A stretch of 33,837 bases of DNA, taken from positions 1 through 33,837 of the forward strand of contig JANQLH010000061.1 in NCBI GenBank assembly GCA_028280735.1. Reading direction: 5' to 3'. The notes under the pieces are model-generated. The model had not been told where the DNA came from and did no database searches. It worked only from the letters and a program-made list of their open reading frames with translations. The stretch is from SAR324 cluster bacterium. Lineage in GTDB: Bacteria > SAR324 > XYD2-FULL-50-16. The first letter of the stretch is position 1, and each line of letters starts with the position of its first letter. The position numbers were made by a program, and so were the translations under genes. Of this stretch, positions 17,434 through 26,041 are shown piece by piece.

Positions 17434-18999
17434 ATGACCGGCAATCAATCAAAAAAACCGGGAATTTTCCCTTATTGGCATCAAAGCTTATGGGCACTGT
17501 TTGCAGGCATACTTTTAGCCTTGTCCTACCCGAGCTTTGATTTGAATATCCTGGCTTGGTTTGCATTGGTTCCCCTGCTTTATGTATTGTCCTCAAGTAC
17601 CTCCTTATATCACAGCTACCTGTTGGGCCTCTTGACGGGTATTTCAGGAATCACTGTCGGCTTTTACTGGATCAGCCATTGGGCTTTAAATGCGCTGGAT
17701 ATTCCGACTCCCTTCAATTTTCTTTTTGTTTTAGGGTTTGCTTTTTGTTTTGGGCAGGTTTTTGGAATCGTAGCGCTGCTTTCTTCCTGGATCAATCGCT
17801 ACTCTTGTATCAACCGGGTATTTACCTTCCCCATTGTTTTGGTTTTTGTTTTCAGTGTATTTCCAATGCTTTTCCGCTTCAGCCTTGCGGATGGTCAATG
17901 GCAGTTTTTAACAGCCATCCAGCTGATCGATGTTACAGGGATTTGGGGCTTGGATTTTGTAATAGCACTTTTTAACAGTCTGATCTGTTATCTTTGTTTC
18001 TCGCCTGCCGAAGCCAAAAAAAAACGTATTGTGATAGTTTCGGCGGGTATTATCTGCTTTTGGTTTGCTGCAGGCTGGTTCAAGCTAAACAGTTGGGATG
18101 AGAAAGTGAATAAGGGACAAATCAAGAAAATCGGCTTGGTTCAGCCCAACAGAATCGCATCGTTGTCAAAACCGATACCATTACCCGGATATTCCAGGGA
18201 GTATCCTTTAGAGATGCAGTTAAGTGAAGTCTTTGTGGGACAGAACGTGGATGTGATTATCTGGCCGGAAGGTCATTTTTTCGGCTATTCATTTTGGAGC
18301 GACGTCAGAAAAAGCTTTAAGCAAACTGTTGCAAAATGGCAAGTTCCCCTGGTTTTTTACGATGCTACCCGCCGATCTACGGAAAAAGGTGAAAAAGCCT
18401 TTAATACAATTCATTTTTTGAATGAAAAAGGCGACCTGGAAGAAAGATATGACAAAATGAAACTGGTTCCATTTAGTGAATATTTGCCCTTGTTTGACAA
18501 GTGGCCGCTATTTGACTGGATTCTCGGAGATTATCTTGATAATCTGACACCCGGAGACGAAGCAAAAATAGTGCCTCTTGCCGGAATGAAATTGGTTCCC
18601 AAAGTCTGCTATGAGCCCCTTTTTCCTGAATTTGTTGCTAAGACCGTTGGAGACGAAGGAAAGGGAAAAGTGCTTGTGGTCCAGTCACAAGACGGTTGGT
18701 TTGGAGAAACCAGTCAACCTTTTCAACATATGGCTGTGACAGTCATGCGGGCCGTTGAAAACAGGGTTCCACTGGTACATGTGATACAAAATGGTCCATC
18801 AGGTGTTATTCATCCAAACGGCAGGATTGCTTTTTTATCAGAACCGTTTATCAAAGGCGGCTGGGTTGCGGAGATGTCGTTCAGTCCCGATAACGGAGGC
18901 AGTTTTTATTCAAGTTTTCCCAATCTGTTTTTAAATATCATCAGGTTGCTTTGCCTTTTCATACTTGTTGAATCATTTATCAGACGCACAATTCGATGA
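17434..18999 (+). CDS. lnt: Apolipoprotein N-acyltransferase
   Basis: Lnt adds the third acyl chain to the N-terminal cysteine of lipoproteins in the inner membrane, the last step before export to the outer membrane. The 521-residue protein has an N-terminal membrane part (about six helices up to residue 215), a periplasmic nitrilase-like domain, and a C-terminal anchor helix at about 498-515. The catalytic triad is visible: Glu279 in IIWPEG, Lys341 in YDKMKLVPFSEY and Cys392 in VCYEPLF. The length is normal. The stop overlaps the selA start as ATGA, so the two are translationally coupled. The lipoprotein encoded at 4977 is one expected substrate. Confidence 0.95.
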   Translation: MTGNQSKKPGIFPYWHQSLWALFAGILLALSYPSFDLNILAWFALVPLLYVLSSSTSLYHSYLLGLLTGISGITVGFYWISHWALNALDIPTPFNFLFVLGFAFCFGQVFGIVALLSSWINRYSCINRVFTFPIVLVFVFSVFPMLFRFSLADGQWQFLTAIQLIDVTGIWGLDFVIALFNSLICYLCFSPAEAKKKRIVIVSAGIICFWFAAGWFKLNSWDEKVNKGQIKKIGLVQPNRIASLSKPIPLPGYSREYPLEMQLSEVFVGQNVDVIIWPEGHFFGYSFWSDVRKSFKQTVAKWQVPLVFYDATRRSTEKGEKAFNTIHFLNEKGDLEERYDKMKLVPFSEYLPLFDKWPLFDWILGDYLDNLTPGDEAKIVPLAGMKLVPKVCYEPLFPEFVAKTVGDEGKGKVLVVQSQDGWFGETSQPFQHMAVTVMRAVENRVPLVHVIQNGPSGVIHPNGRIAFLSEPFIKGGWVAEMSFSPDNGGSFYSSFPNLFLNIIRLLCLFILVESFIRRTIR

Positions 19000-20369
19000 C
19001 TACCATGCAACAATCCCAGCATATTTTTTCGAAAATTCCACCAATCCAGGAAATTGATCAATACCTGGAAGATGAAGGGTTGAAACACGGCAGAGAGGTT
19101 CGCAATACCGTTCAGAAACTGCTGCTCAGCATCAGGCAAGACATGGACTGGCTTTCCGATGCCAATACCACTCGACAGAGTATCCTGGAAAGAATCAAAA
19201 CCGAACTGGAGCAGAACAAACAGGAGTTGACTCAGGTTATAAACGGCACGGGAGCGATCATTCACACAAACCTGGGCAGGTCCGTATTTGATCGTGAACT
19301 GCTTGATGAGGTTTCCGAAATTGCGTCATCTTACACAAATCTGGAATTTTCCCTTGAAACGGGGAAAAGAGGCGCACGATTAAGCAATGTCGGCGGATTG
19401 CTCAAAACACTGACAGGTGCGGAAGAGGTTGTGGTTGTAAACAATAATGCCGCCGGAGTGCTGCTAAGCTTAATTACCCTTGCCAAAGGCCATGAAGTTG
19501 TTATTTCGAGAGGTGAGTTGGTTGAAATTGGCGGATCATTCAGGATACCGGAGATTATTCAAGTATCAGGTGCCACGCTGAAAGAGGTGGGGACAACCAA
19601 TCGTACCCGATTACCCGACTATGAAAACGCGATCACTGAAAACACGGCAGTCTTATTGAAAGTTCATACCTCCAACTACCAGGTGATTGGATTTACAGAG
19701 TCTACCCCAACCTCGGCCTTGTCCCGTCTTGCGAAACAGAAAGGTGTTTTGCTTATGGAAGACCTGGGAAGCGGTGCCTTAACGGGTTTTCAGCACAGTA
19801 TCCTGAATTCAGAGCCGCTGGTTCCCCAGGTGTTGAAAGACGGTGTGGATGTTGTGACAGTCAGCGGGGACAAGTTGCTGGGCGGACCGCAAGCCGGAAT
19901 TATTCTGGGTAGAAAACATTTATTGGACAAAATCCGTAAACATCCGCTTTACAGGGCCTTACGATGCGATAAAATCACCATGTTGTTACTGGAAAAGACC
20001 TTGGTGAGCTATGCGAACAATCAGCAGAACAAGAAGATTCCCACCCAGCGAATGTTGAATGAGTCAGCCGAAGAGGTCCATCGAAGAGCAGCAGGAATTG
20101 CTGCCAAACTGGATAAAAAAATGTTTACACTGGTCCAGTGTAGTTCTACTCCTGGAGGCGGCTCGCTGCCCGGCAAAGCAATTCCTTCCTGGGGAATCAA
20201 ATTGCAGATCCCGGGTCGGGAAGAAGAGCAGGTGTTATCCCGGCTTCGTCGTTCGCGTCCTCCAATTATAGGCAGAATCATTGATGGCAATGTGATCATC
20301 GATTGCAGAACAGTACTTCCTCATCAGGAAAACTTGCTGATTAACGGCTTGAAAGCTTTGGTCGGCTAA
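18996..20369 (+). CDS. selA: L-seryl-tRNA(Sec) selenium transferase
   Basis: SelA converts Ser-tRNA(Sec) to Sec-tRNA(Sec) using selenophosphate and PLP. The 457-residue protein has the family N-terminal helical domain, INGTGAIIHTNLGRS (82-96), NNNAAGVLLSL (149-159), RGELVEIGGSFRIP (172-185), and the PLP lysine Lys293 in TVSGDKLLGGPQAG. Its length is normal and no motif is missing. The start ATG lies inside the lnt stop (ATGA at 18996-18999). No selB, selD, tRNA(Sec) or selenoprotein gene is visible in the window, so the other parts of the selenocysteine system must lie elsewhere. Confidence 0.96.
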   Translation: MTTMQQSQHIFSKIPPIQEIDQYLEDEGLKHGREVRNTVQKLLLSIRQDMDWLSDANTTRQSILERIKTELEQNKQELTQVINGTGAIIHTNLGRSVFDRELLDEVSEIASSYTNLEFSLETGKRGARLSNVGGLLKTLTGAEEVVVVNNNAAGVLLSLITLAKGHEVVISRGELVEIGGSFRIPEIIQVSGATLKEVGTTNRTRLPDYENAITENTAVLLKVHTSNYQVIGFTESTPTSALSRLAKQKGVLLMEDLGSGALTGFQHSILNSEPLVPQVLKDGVDVVTVSGDKLLGGPQAGIILGRKHLLDKIRKHPLYRALRCDKITMLLLEKTLVSYANNQQNKKIPTQRMLNESAEEVHRRAAGIAAKLDKKMFTLVQCSSTPGGGSLPGKAIPSWGIKLQIPGREEEQVLSRLRRSRPPIIGRIIDGNVIIDCRTVLPHQENLLINGLKALVG

Positions 20370-20530
20370 CTTATGTGAAGGAGCTGATAGAAAGCAGTCT
20401 TTTTCTTTCCGCGGAGAGCAATTATCAAGGCAGTGACCACAGGCGGAGGAGCAGGAATGAGCGGTGATGATTCCTCCGTCAGGCAAGGGGCCTATCATCA
20501 AAGGATTCGTAGGCTGATGGTTAAACTATT

Positions 20531-21358
20531 CTAAGATTTGGTTTGTTTAAGGAAATCCTTGATATCATACCTCAATCCACCGAACGCGATTGTTTTCCCA
20601 TAAAGTTTGTATGTATTGCTCAGAGTGGCATGATAAACGGAATCAAGTGATTCTTTTTTCAACTCTGCAATCGTTTCGGCTACTATGCTGATATTGGCCG
20701 GTACATTCCTCTTGTCCGGATGTGGCCCTAAGATCGGGCTGTTTGTTTCCAGTAGGATTGAATCCAGCGGCAGCGCTTTTACCAGGCTTTGTTCCTGTTC
20801 GGAACGCACAACCGAAGGAGGAATGGAAAAATAAAATCCTGCTTCCACGGCTTTCATCGCATCCTCAGTTGAGCCATCATAAGCATGCAATTGAACTCGA
20901 TTGGCTTGCTTGCGAATCAAAATCTCGATGACTTCTTTACCTGCATGACGGGAGTGAACATTGAGGGGTAAATCCATCTCCTCGGCCAGTTCTATGAACC
21001 TGGAGAAGATTTCCTGCTGGGTTTCTCTCTGCTGATGGCCCTGAACGGCTTGGTAATCCAGGCCCACCTCTCCAATGGCAACCAGCTTCTTTGAGTTTTT
21101 GACAATAAAGTTTTCGACCTGTTCCGCCTGCTTGGTATCAACGATACCGGGGAATAATCCGGCTGCTGGAAGTAATTCCGGATGGACCTTTGAGAGTTTT
21201 AAATTGACCTGGGCTCCTTTAAGATTGTCACTAACGGTGACAATCCCGATGACTCCGGATGCCCTGGATTCGACAAGAACGTTGGAACGGTCGAAGCGAA
21301 ACAGGATGTCATTCAGATGGGTGTGGGTATCAATGATCCCGATATGGTTGGAATTCAA
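20531..21358 (-). CDS. TatD-family metal-dependent hydrolase with an Asp-to-Asn change at a metal ligand
   Basis: TatD proteins are TIM-barrel metal-dependent nucleases. The 275-residue protein keeps the HxH motif (His12 and His14 in DTHTHLND), Glu97 in GEVGLDY, His135 in NVHSRHA and His158 in QLHAYDGS. The fourth motif reads LLETNSPILGP, with Asn206 where the family has Asp (ETD). The codon is AAC in the sequence given. The later RNVPANI motif is normal. The start is TTG 21358 with GAGG nine bases upstream. The Asn may reduce or alter catalysis, or reflect a distinct subfamily. The gene is convergent with selA and stands alone. Confidence 0.88.
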   Translation of the reverse strand: MNSNHIGIIDTHTHLNDILFRFDRSNVLVESRASGVIGIVTVSDNLKGAQVNLKLSKVHPELLPAAGLFPGIVDTKQAEQVENFIVKNSKKLVAIGEVGLDYQAVQGHQQRETQQEIFSRFIELAEEMDLPLNVHSRHAGKEVIEILIRKQANRVQLHAYDGSTEDAMKAVEAGFYFSIPPSVVRSEQEQSLVKALPLDSILLETNSPILGPHPDKRNVPANISIVAETIAELKKESLDSVYHATLSNTYKLYGKTIAFGGLRYDIKDFLKQTKS

Positions 21359-21463
21359 TGTAATTATCCTCGAAGGTTGTTTAAAGCTTACTTCCTTCTA
21401 TTATCCATTGAATTCCTATCCTCTTCAACCAAAATTTAACATCCTCTCAAAATGAAAATCGAT

Positions 21464-23002
21464 CTATAGAGGGATACAACCGTGTTTATGCTTTTTCAAG
21501 ACCGGTTTTTTCTCTCGCGCCAGCTCAAAAGACTGAATCAGTTTTTGCCTTGTCTCGTCCGGGTGCAGAATGGCGTCAATGTAACCCTTGGAAGCGGGAT
21601 TATATGGGTTGGAAAATTTTTCTTTATATTCCTCTATCTTCTGCTGTCGAACTGCCTCGGGATCATCTGCCTCCCTGATCTCTTTAGCGAAAATAATACT
21701 ACACGCACTTTCCGGACCCATAACGGCGACTTCGGCAGTCGGCAAAGCATACACAAAATCGGTCTTCAGATGTTTGGAAGACATGGCAATATACCCTCCG
21801 CCAAACGCTTTTCGCAGGATCACACTTATTTTTGGCACCGAAGCTTCTGAATAAGCGTAGATCATCTTCGCTCCATGACGAATAATTCCCGCGTGCTCCT
21901 GGTCAACACCCGGCAGATATCCCGGAAGGTCTACCAGGGTTAACAAGGGAATTCCAAATGCATCGCAAAAACGCACAAAACTGGCAGCCTTGTCCGAGGA
22001 ATCAACATCCAGGCACCCTGCTTTGACTTTTGGCTGGTTGGCGACAATACCGATTGAATCACCATCCAGCCTGGCGAAACCCACCACTACATTAGCTGCA
22101 AACATTTCCCGGACCTCAAAAAACTCCGACCCGTCTACCAGTGTTTTGATCACATCCTTAACGTCATACGATTTTCTTGAATCGTCAGGGATGATATTAG
22201 CGAGTTTGAACTTGGACTTGGGAGGGGTAGGTTTGGTTTTAGGTACTTTGACATCCCAGGCGGATGGCAGATAGCTCAGCAATTTCCGGATCTGCGCAAA
22301 GGTATCGTATTCGCTTTCCGAGTAAAAATGGGCGTTCCCGGCAACTCCGTTATGAACTTTTGCCCCGCCCAATTCTTCGGCAGTGACTTTCTCACTCAAA
22401 ACCGATTCGATCACTTTCGGTCCGGTGACAAACATGCGTGATAGCTTGTCAACCATGAATACAAAATCTGTTATTGCCGGCGAGTACACAGCACCACCGG
22501 CGCATGGTCCCATAATCACGGAAATCTGTGGAATTTTTCCGCTGTTCAGTGTGTTTCGGATAAAGATATCTCCATAACCAGCCAGGGAATCGACACCTTC
22601 CTGGATTCTGGCCCCTCCGGAATCGTTGATACCGATAATCGGCATCCCCATTTCGGAAGCCATGTCCATAATTTTTGTGATTTTGGCCGCATGCATTCGT
22701 CCCAGTGAGCCACCTTGGACAGTGAAATCCTGTGCGTAAACACTAACAGGTCTGCCGTCGATTTTTCCAAATCCTGTGATCACGCCATCGCCGGCCAGTT
22801 TCTGTTTGTCCAACCCGAAATCCCTTCCGCTGTGTTCAACAAACAGATCAATTTCATTAAAACTGTCGGGATCCAATAGCTGGTTAATTCTCTCACGAGC
22901 CGTTAACAGGCCGCTCTTCTTTCTTAGGGCTAATTTGTCCTCTCCTCCTCCCTTGATTAATACACTAACCTTATCGAGAAAGGTTGAAATCTTTTCGAAC
23001 AT
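21464..23002 (-). CDS. Acyl-CoA carboxylase carboxyltransferase subunit (PccB/MmdA-like)
   Basis: ATG 23002 with TTGGAG upstream gives the normal 512-residue length; the frame is open further upstream, but that extra part is unlike the family. Conserved carboxyltransferase segments are visible: FTVQGGSLGRMHAAKI, GINDSGGARIQEG, MGPCAGGAVYSPA, DLPGYLPGVDQEHAGIIRHG, RKAFGGGYIAMSSK and PTAEVAVMGPE. Such subunits transfer carboxyl groups between biotin and propionyl-CoA or methylmalonyl-CoA. Biotin carboxylase and biotin carrier genes are not adjacent. Propionyl-CoA carboxylase beta and methylmalonyl-CoA decarboxylase alpha are not separable from sequence alone. A strong imperfect hairpin lies in its leader, 46 bases upstream. 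Confidence 0.92.
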   Translation of the reverse strand: MFEKISTFLDKVSVLIKGGGEDKLALRKKSGLLTARERINQLLDPDSFNEIDLFVEHSGRDFGLDKQKLAGDGVITGFGKIDGRPVSVYAQDFTVQGGSLGRMHAAKITKIMDMASEMGMPIIGINDSGGARIQEGVDSLAGYGDIFIRNTLNSGKIPQISVIMGPCAGGAVYSPAITDFVFMVDKLSRMFVTGPKVIESVLSEKVTAEELGGAKVHNGVAGNAHFYSESEYDTFAQIRKLLSYLPSAWDVKVPKTKPTPPKSKFKLANIIPDDSRKSYDVKDVIKTLVDGSEFFEVREMFAANVVVGFARLDGDSIGIVANQPKVKAGCLDVDSSDKAASFVRFCDAFGIPLLTLVDLPGYLPGVDQEHAGIIRHGAKMIYAYSEASVPKISVILRKAFGGGYIAMSSKHLKTDFVYALPTAEVAVMGPESACSIIFAKEIREADDPEAVRQQKIEEYKEKFSNPYNPASKGYIDAILHPDETRQKLIQSFELAREKKPVLKKHKHGCIPL

Positions 23003-23048
23003 AAGAATCGCTCCAAGTGAATGATAGCTGAAAAAGCAAAAGAAAGGA

Positions 23049-23130
23049 GGGAGAGGCTCAAACCGATTATTAGAGTGTTTGGAAAGAAAGGGAGTTTTAA
23101 AGCAGTGATAATCGGTAAGAGGTCTCTCCC
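23049..23130 (-). promoter_or_regulatory. Long imperfect hairpin in the carboxyltransferase leader
   Basis: Arms 23049-23069 and 23109-23130 pair over 7 bp, a one-base bulge, 3 bp, a 2x2 internal loop and 8 bp, around a 39-base loop. It lies 46 bases before the ATG at 23002 on that gene's strand. No U-run follows. It could be a regulatory leader, an mRNA 5' stabiliser or an operator. No known riboswitch class is recognised. Confidence 0.55.
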
Positions 23131-23438
23131 TGCAACTGATTTTTTCCTTGTGATGCCTGATTAGATTTAGGTGTGGATCAGGCACACCGGATACCTGGAA
23201 AAATATCGTATTTGTTCTTGAATAGCAAATATGTTGCGTACAATGACAATTAGATTACAAAAGCCATGCCTTTTTCATATTTTCTGGCTAAAGTTCTGTA
23301 ATAACAGGTTAAAATAGTTGTGGTTGACTAATTTGGCTTTTGCGATGGAAGCTATTGTTGTGGAATTTTTGTATGTTTGGTATGCATAATTTGTATATCG
23401 CAGTTGTGAAAGTAGCCTAAATTAAAACGAGCCGAATC
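23131..23438. other. Divergent intergenic region
   Basis: These 308 bases separate the carboxyltransferase gene (minus) from the sigma-54 activator gene (plus) and should hold both promoters. A TTGACT at 23324-23329 and an AT-rich CATAAT at 23385-23390 are present but badly spaced. I found no clear -24/-12 element of the TGGCAC-N5-TTGC kind. Confidence 0.4.
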
Positions 23439-24920
23439 ATGCCTCAACTCCATACTCTTTCAAGAGAAGACAAAGATTTCTTTTCCCTTGTGCAAAAGGC
23501 GGTCATTACCAACCCTTTCAGCCTGGAAAGGCAGCATCTGGATATGAAAATCGCCGGGTTCCCGGCCGTTAAAAGTGGGCCGCATGATGTTGAAACTACC
23601 GTCGCGGTGATTGAACAGAGGATTTCCGCTCTCGAAAAAGAACACGATAACATCATTCAGGTCTATCGCAACGAAGACCGATATTTAGTGGAAGTGGCAG
23701 TTCAGTTTTGGTTTTATTATCGTTTTCGCCGCGGATTTGATCGCCATATCCGCAAACAGGAACATGCCGGGGATAAACCCATTAAGCTGGATCTGTGTAA
23801 GGATATGCAGGAGTTTTTAAGAACCAGGGGATTCGAAGAAGAAGGCATTCAAAGAGTCATCGAACACTCGTTTCAGTTTCGCCGGGCCTTCCATTTCATT
23901 AATAGAAACCTGGTTGGAAAAAGTCCCGCCATGAGACAGCTGCGCTACGATTTATGGAATAATGTTTTTACCCATAACGTGGACTTATACCGTCGTTTAT
24001 TGATGAACCGAATGGAAGACTTCTCCAGCCTGATTCTCGGTGAAACGGGTACGGGAAAAGGGACTGTCGCAGCGGCTATCGGCAGATCGGGATACATTCC
24101 CTTCGACATGAAAAAGCAATGTTTTGTAGAAAGCTTCATGCAGTCTTTCTTATCAATAAACCTGTCCCAATTCCCTGAAACCCTGATCGAATCTGAACTG
24201 TTCGGGCATCGCAAAGGTTCATTCACCGGGGCGATCGATGATTATCTAGGCGTTTTTGGAAGGTGCAGTGTGTACGGAGCGATTTTTTTGGATGAAATAG
24301 GAGAGTTATCCCATCCCGTCCAGATCAAATTGCTGCAGGTGTTGCAGGACCGGGTGTTTTACCCGGTTGGGAGCAGGCAAAAGGAACGGTTTCAAGGCAG
24401 GGTGATTGCTGCAACCAACCGTTCCCTTGAAGATCTGCGCAACAAACAGATCTTTAGGGATGATTTTTATTACAGAATGTGCACCGATATAATCTATGTG
24501 CCTTCCCTGCATCAGCGTATTCAGGAAGACTCCTCCGAACTGGATGATTTGCTGGAAGTTATTGTCAAAAGGATTGTCGGGGAAGATTCCGCGGAATTGA
24601 CCAACCTGGTCAAATCGGTTGTTCATGACCAGCTTGGCAACAATTATCCCTGGTATGGCAATGTCAGGGAGCTGGAACAATGTGTAAGAAGGGTGATTCT
24701 GAAAAAAAGATACAGCGGTGATATGAAAGAACCGGATGAGACCCCGGGTGCACGGCTGGTCAAAGCCATGGAAACCGGGGAAATTACGGCCCAGAGTTTG
24801 ACGGCAGGCTATTGTAAATTATTGTATGACCGGTTTGGCACCTATGAAGAAGTCGCAAGGAGGACCAATCTGGATCGTAGAACTGCAACCAAGTACGTGA
24901 AATCATGGAAACAGAATTAA
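23439..24920 (+). CDS. Sigma-54-dependent transcriptional activator with an unrecognised N-terminal domain
   Basis: The 493-residue protein has a central AAA+ domain: Walker A GETGTGKG (201-208), the sigma-54 contact loop as GSFTGA (260-265, Ser for the usual Ala), Walker B IFLDE (282-286), AATNRSLEDL (324-333), and YPWYGNVRELEQ (403-414). A C-terminal HTH (about 468-488, TYEEVARRTNLDRRTATKYVK) follows. The first 160 residues contain no receiver, PAS or GAF motif that I can see; they are helical and basic (YYRFRRGFDRHIRK). Walker A to GSFTGA is longer than in NtrC (about 52 versus 40 residues), with an extra FDMKKQCFVESFMQSF segment. It is divergent from the carboxyltransferase gene, a possible target. 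Confidence 0.88.
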   Translation: MPQLHTLSREDKDFFSLVQKAVITNPFSLERQHLDMKIAGFPAVKSGPHDVETTVAVIEQRISALEKEHDNIIQVYRNEDRYLVEVAVQFWFYYRFRRGFDRHIRKQEHAGDKPIKLDLCKDMQEFLRTRGFEEEGIQRVIEHSFQFRRAFHFINRNLVGKSPAMRQLRYDLWNNVFTHNVDLYRRLLMNRMEDFSSLILGETGTGKGTVAAAIGRSGYIPFDMKKQCFVESFMQSFLSINLSQFPETLIESELFGHRKGSFTGAIDDYLGVFGRCSVYGAIFLDEIGELSHPVQIKLLQVLQDRVFYPVGSRQKERFQGRVIAATNRSLEDLRNKQIFRDDFYYRMCTDIIYVPSLHQRIQEDSSELDDLLEVIVKRIVGEDSAELTNLVKSVVHDQLGNNYPWYGNVRELEQCVRRVILKKRYSGDMKEPDETPGARLVKAMETGEITAQSLTAGYCKLLYDRFGTYEEVARRTNLDRRTATKYVKSWKQN

Positions 24921-25083
24921 AACAGGTAAAGGATTGATCAGGAATGAGACCTCTATTTTATTGCGTAGAAACAAACTTGGGTGGTAATACTAAGCAATGG
25001 TTCATTGAGGTGAATGAATATTGGTTTTTTTGCGGGAGGACATTTGCTTAAAGGAAGATCGCTTAAAACGTAATGGAGAATTT

Positions 25084-25605
25084 ATGAGCAAAACAAAAGA
25101 GAATCTGCAAGCTGCCTTTGCCGGCGAATCCCAGGCTCGAAACAAATACACTTACTTTGCCAAAGCTGCCAGAAAGGAAGGATTGCACTATATCGCCAAA
25201 ATCTTCGAAGAAACAGCCAATCATGAACAACAACACGCCAAAGACCTGTTTAGATTATTGAACGGAATTGGGAATACGGCGGCCAACCTTGAAGAGGCCA
25301 TTAAAGGTGAAGACTACGAAACCTCTGAAATGTATCCAAGGTTTGCCAGGGAAGCTGAAGAGGAGGGGGATGACAAAGCAGCTAATCTTTTCACGCAAAT
25401 TGGCAAGGTTGAAGCGGAGCACAGATATCGATATCAAAAACTGCTTGAAATGGTTAAAGCGGGTACTGTTTACAAACGTGATACGCCAATCAAATGGAAG
25501 TGTGACAAATGCGGATTTGTGCATAAAGGAACCGAGCCTCCACCCAAATGTCCGGCCTGTGCCCATCCTCTTGAATATTTTGAACCTGCTGACATGGATC
25601 TCTAA
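25084..25605 (+). CDS. rbr: Rubrerythrin
   Basis: Rubrerythrin reduces hydrogen peroxide in anaerobes using a diiron site and a rubredoxin centre. I start at ATG 25084, with GGAG about seven bases upstream, instead of the frame opening at 25021, giving 173 residues. The four-helix domain supplies carboxylate and His ligands: Glu14 in AFAGESQARNKY, the ExxH pair Glu48-His51, Glu92-94 in REAEEEGD, and the ExxH pair Glu110-His113. The C-terminal rubredoxin domain has CDKC (140-143) and CPAC (156-159). It is a full-length classical form. It is convergent with a DUF2892 gene and shares a terminator with it. Confidence 0.96.
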   Translation: MSKTKENLQAAFAGESQARNKYTYFAKAARKEGLHYIAKIFEETANHEQQHAKDLFRLLNGIGNTAANLEEAIKGEDYETSEMYPRFAREAEEEGDDKAANLFTQIGKVEAEHRYRYQKLLEMVKAGTVYKRDTPIKWKCDKCGFVHKGTEPPPKCPACAHPLEYFEPADMDL

Positions 25606-25607
25606 AA

Positions 25608-25636
25608 CAAAAGATCCCTAAGCCGGGGATCTTTTG
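25608..25636. terminator. Shared terminator, rubrerythrin and DUF2892 genes
   Basis: CAAAAGATCCC and GGGATCTTTTG form a perfect 11-bp stem with a 7-base loop. The minus-strand reading is followed by TTTTAG, giving a good U-run for the DUF2892 gene. On the plus strand the U-run is only the end of the stem. Confidence 0.75.
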
Positions 25637-25641
25637 CTGAT

Positions 25642-25839
25642 CTAAGTGCTTTCTTCCTTTGTCTTGCAAGTACTGAAGCCCAATATTGCATACGGAGGGC
25701 ACCAGCCGATCCCTGCGGTCAGCAGGGGAGCAATTCCGATAGCTCCCCACCAACTCTGGTAAAACACACCCAATCCAATTATCACCAATCCCAGTACCAG
25801 TCTAATCCCTCGATCCAAAGTACCAACATTTTTCGTCAT
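25642..25839 (-). CDS. DUF2892 small inner-membrane protein (YgaP C-terminal type)
   Basis: The 65-residue protein matches the DUF2892 family: N-terminal NVGTLDRGIRLVLG, a hydrophobic helix, an amphipathic link, a second helix with GIGWCPPYAILGFSTC, and a short polar end. In E. coli YgaP this unit anchors a rhodanese domain; here it is alone. The conserved Cys-Pro-Pro and the later Cys are both present. ATG 25839 has GGAG eight bases upstream. It is convergent with rubrerythrin. Function is unknown; sulfur or redox roles are only suggested by family context. Confidence 0.88.
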   Translation of the reverse strand: MTKNVGTLDRGIRLVLGLVIIGLGVFYQSWWGAIGIAPLLTAGIGWCPPYAILGFSTCKTKEEST

Positions 25840-26041
25840 TTTCTTCTCCGAAAAAGTGCATTTCAGAACCTGATTATTTCTAAAAATAATGATTACAGCC
25901 TTGATATTTCCTCCCCGATTTCAGGCGTTTAAACCTGGTACTCCCGGGCAGAAAATTATCAATCCTATTTCCAATATATAATTGTACCAACTGGATGGCA
26001 AGGATAGGATATAAACCGCTGTTGGCAAGTTTAGTGGTTGT

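Noticed and set aside
20437-20475. CGGAGGA...TCCTCCG hairpin after selA considered as tRNA(Sec) or SECIS
   Set aside because: The stem is only 7 bp with a 21-base loop; there is no cloverleaf, no TCA anticodon arm and no T-loop sequence.
20235-20501. Minus-strand Cys-containing ORF (HSCSSACGHCLDNC) over the selA 3' end
   Set aside because: Most of it is antisense to selA, it has no ribosome-binding site, and the Cys run lies in a short intergenic stretch; coincidence is more likely.
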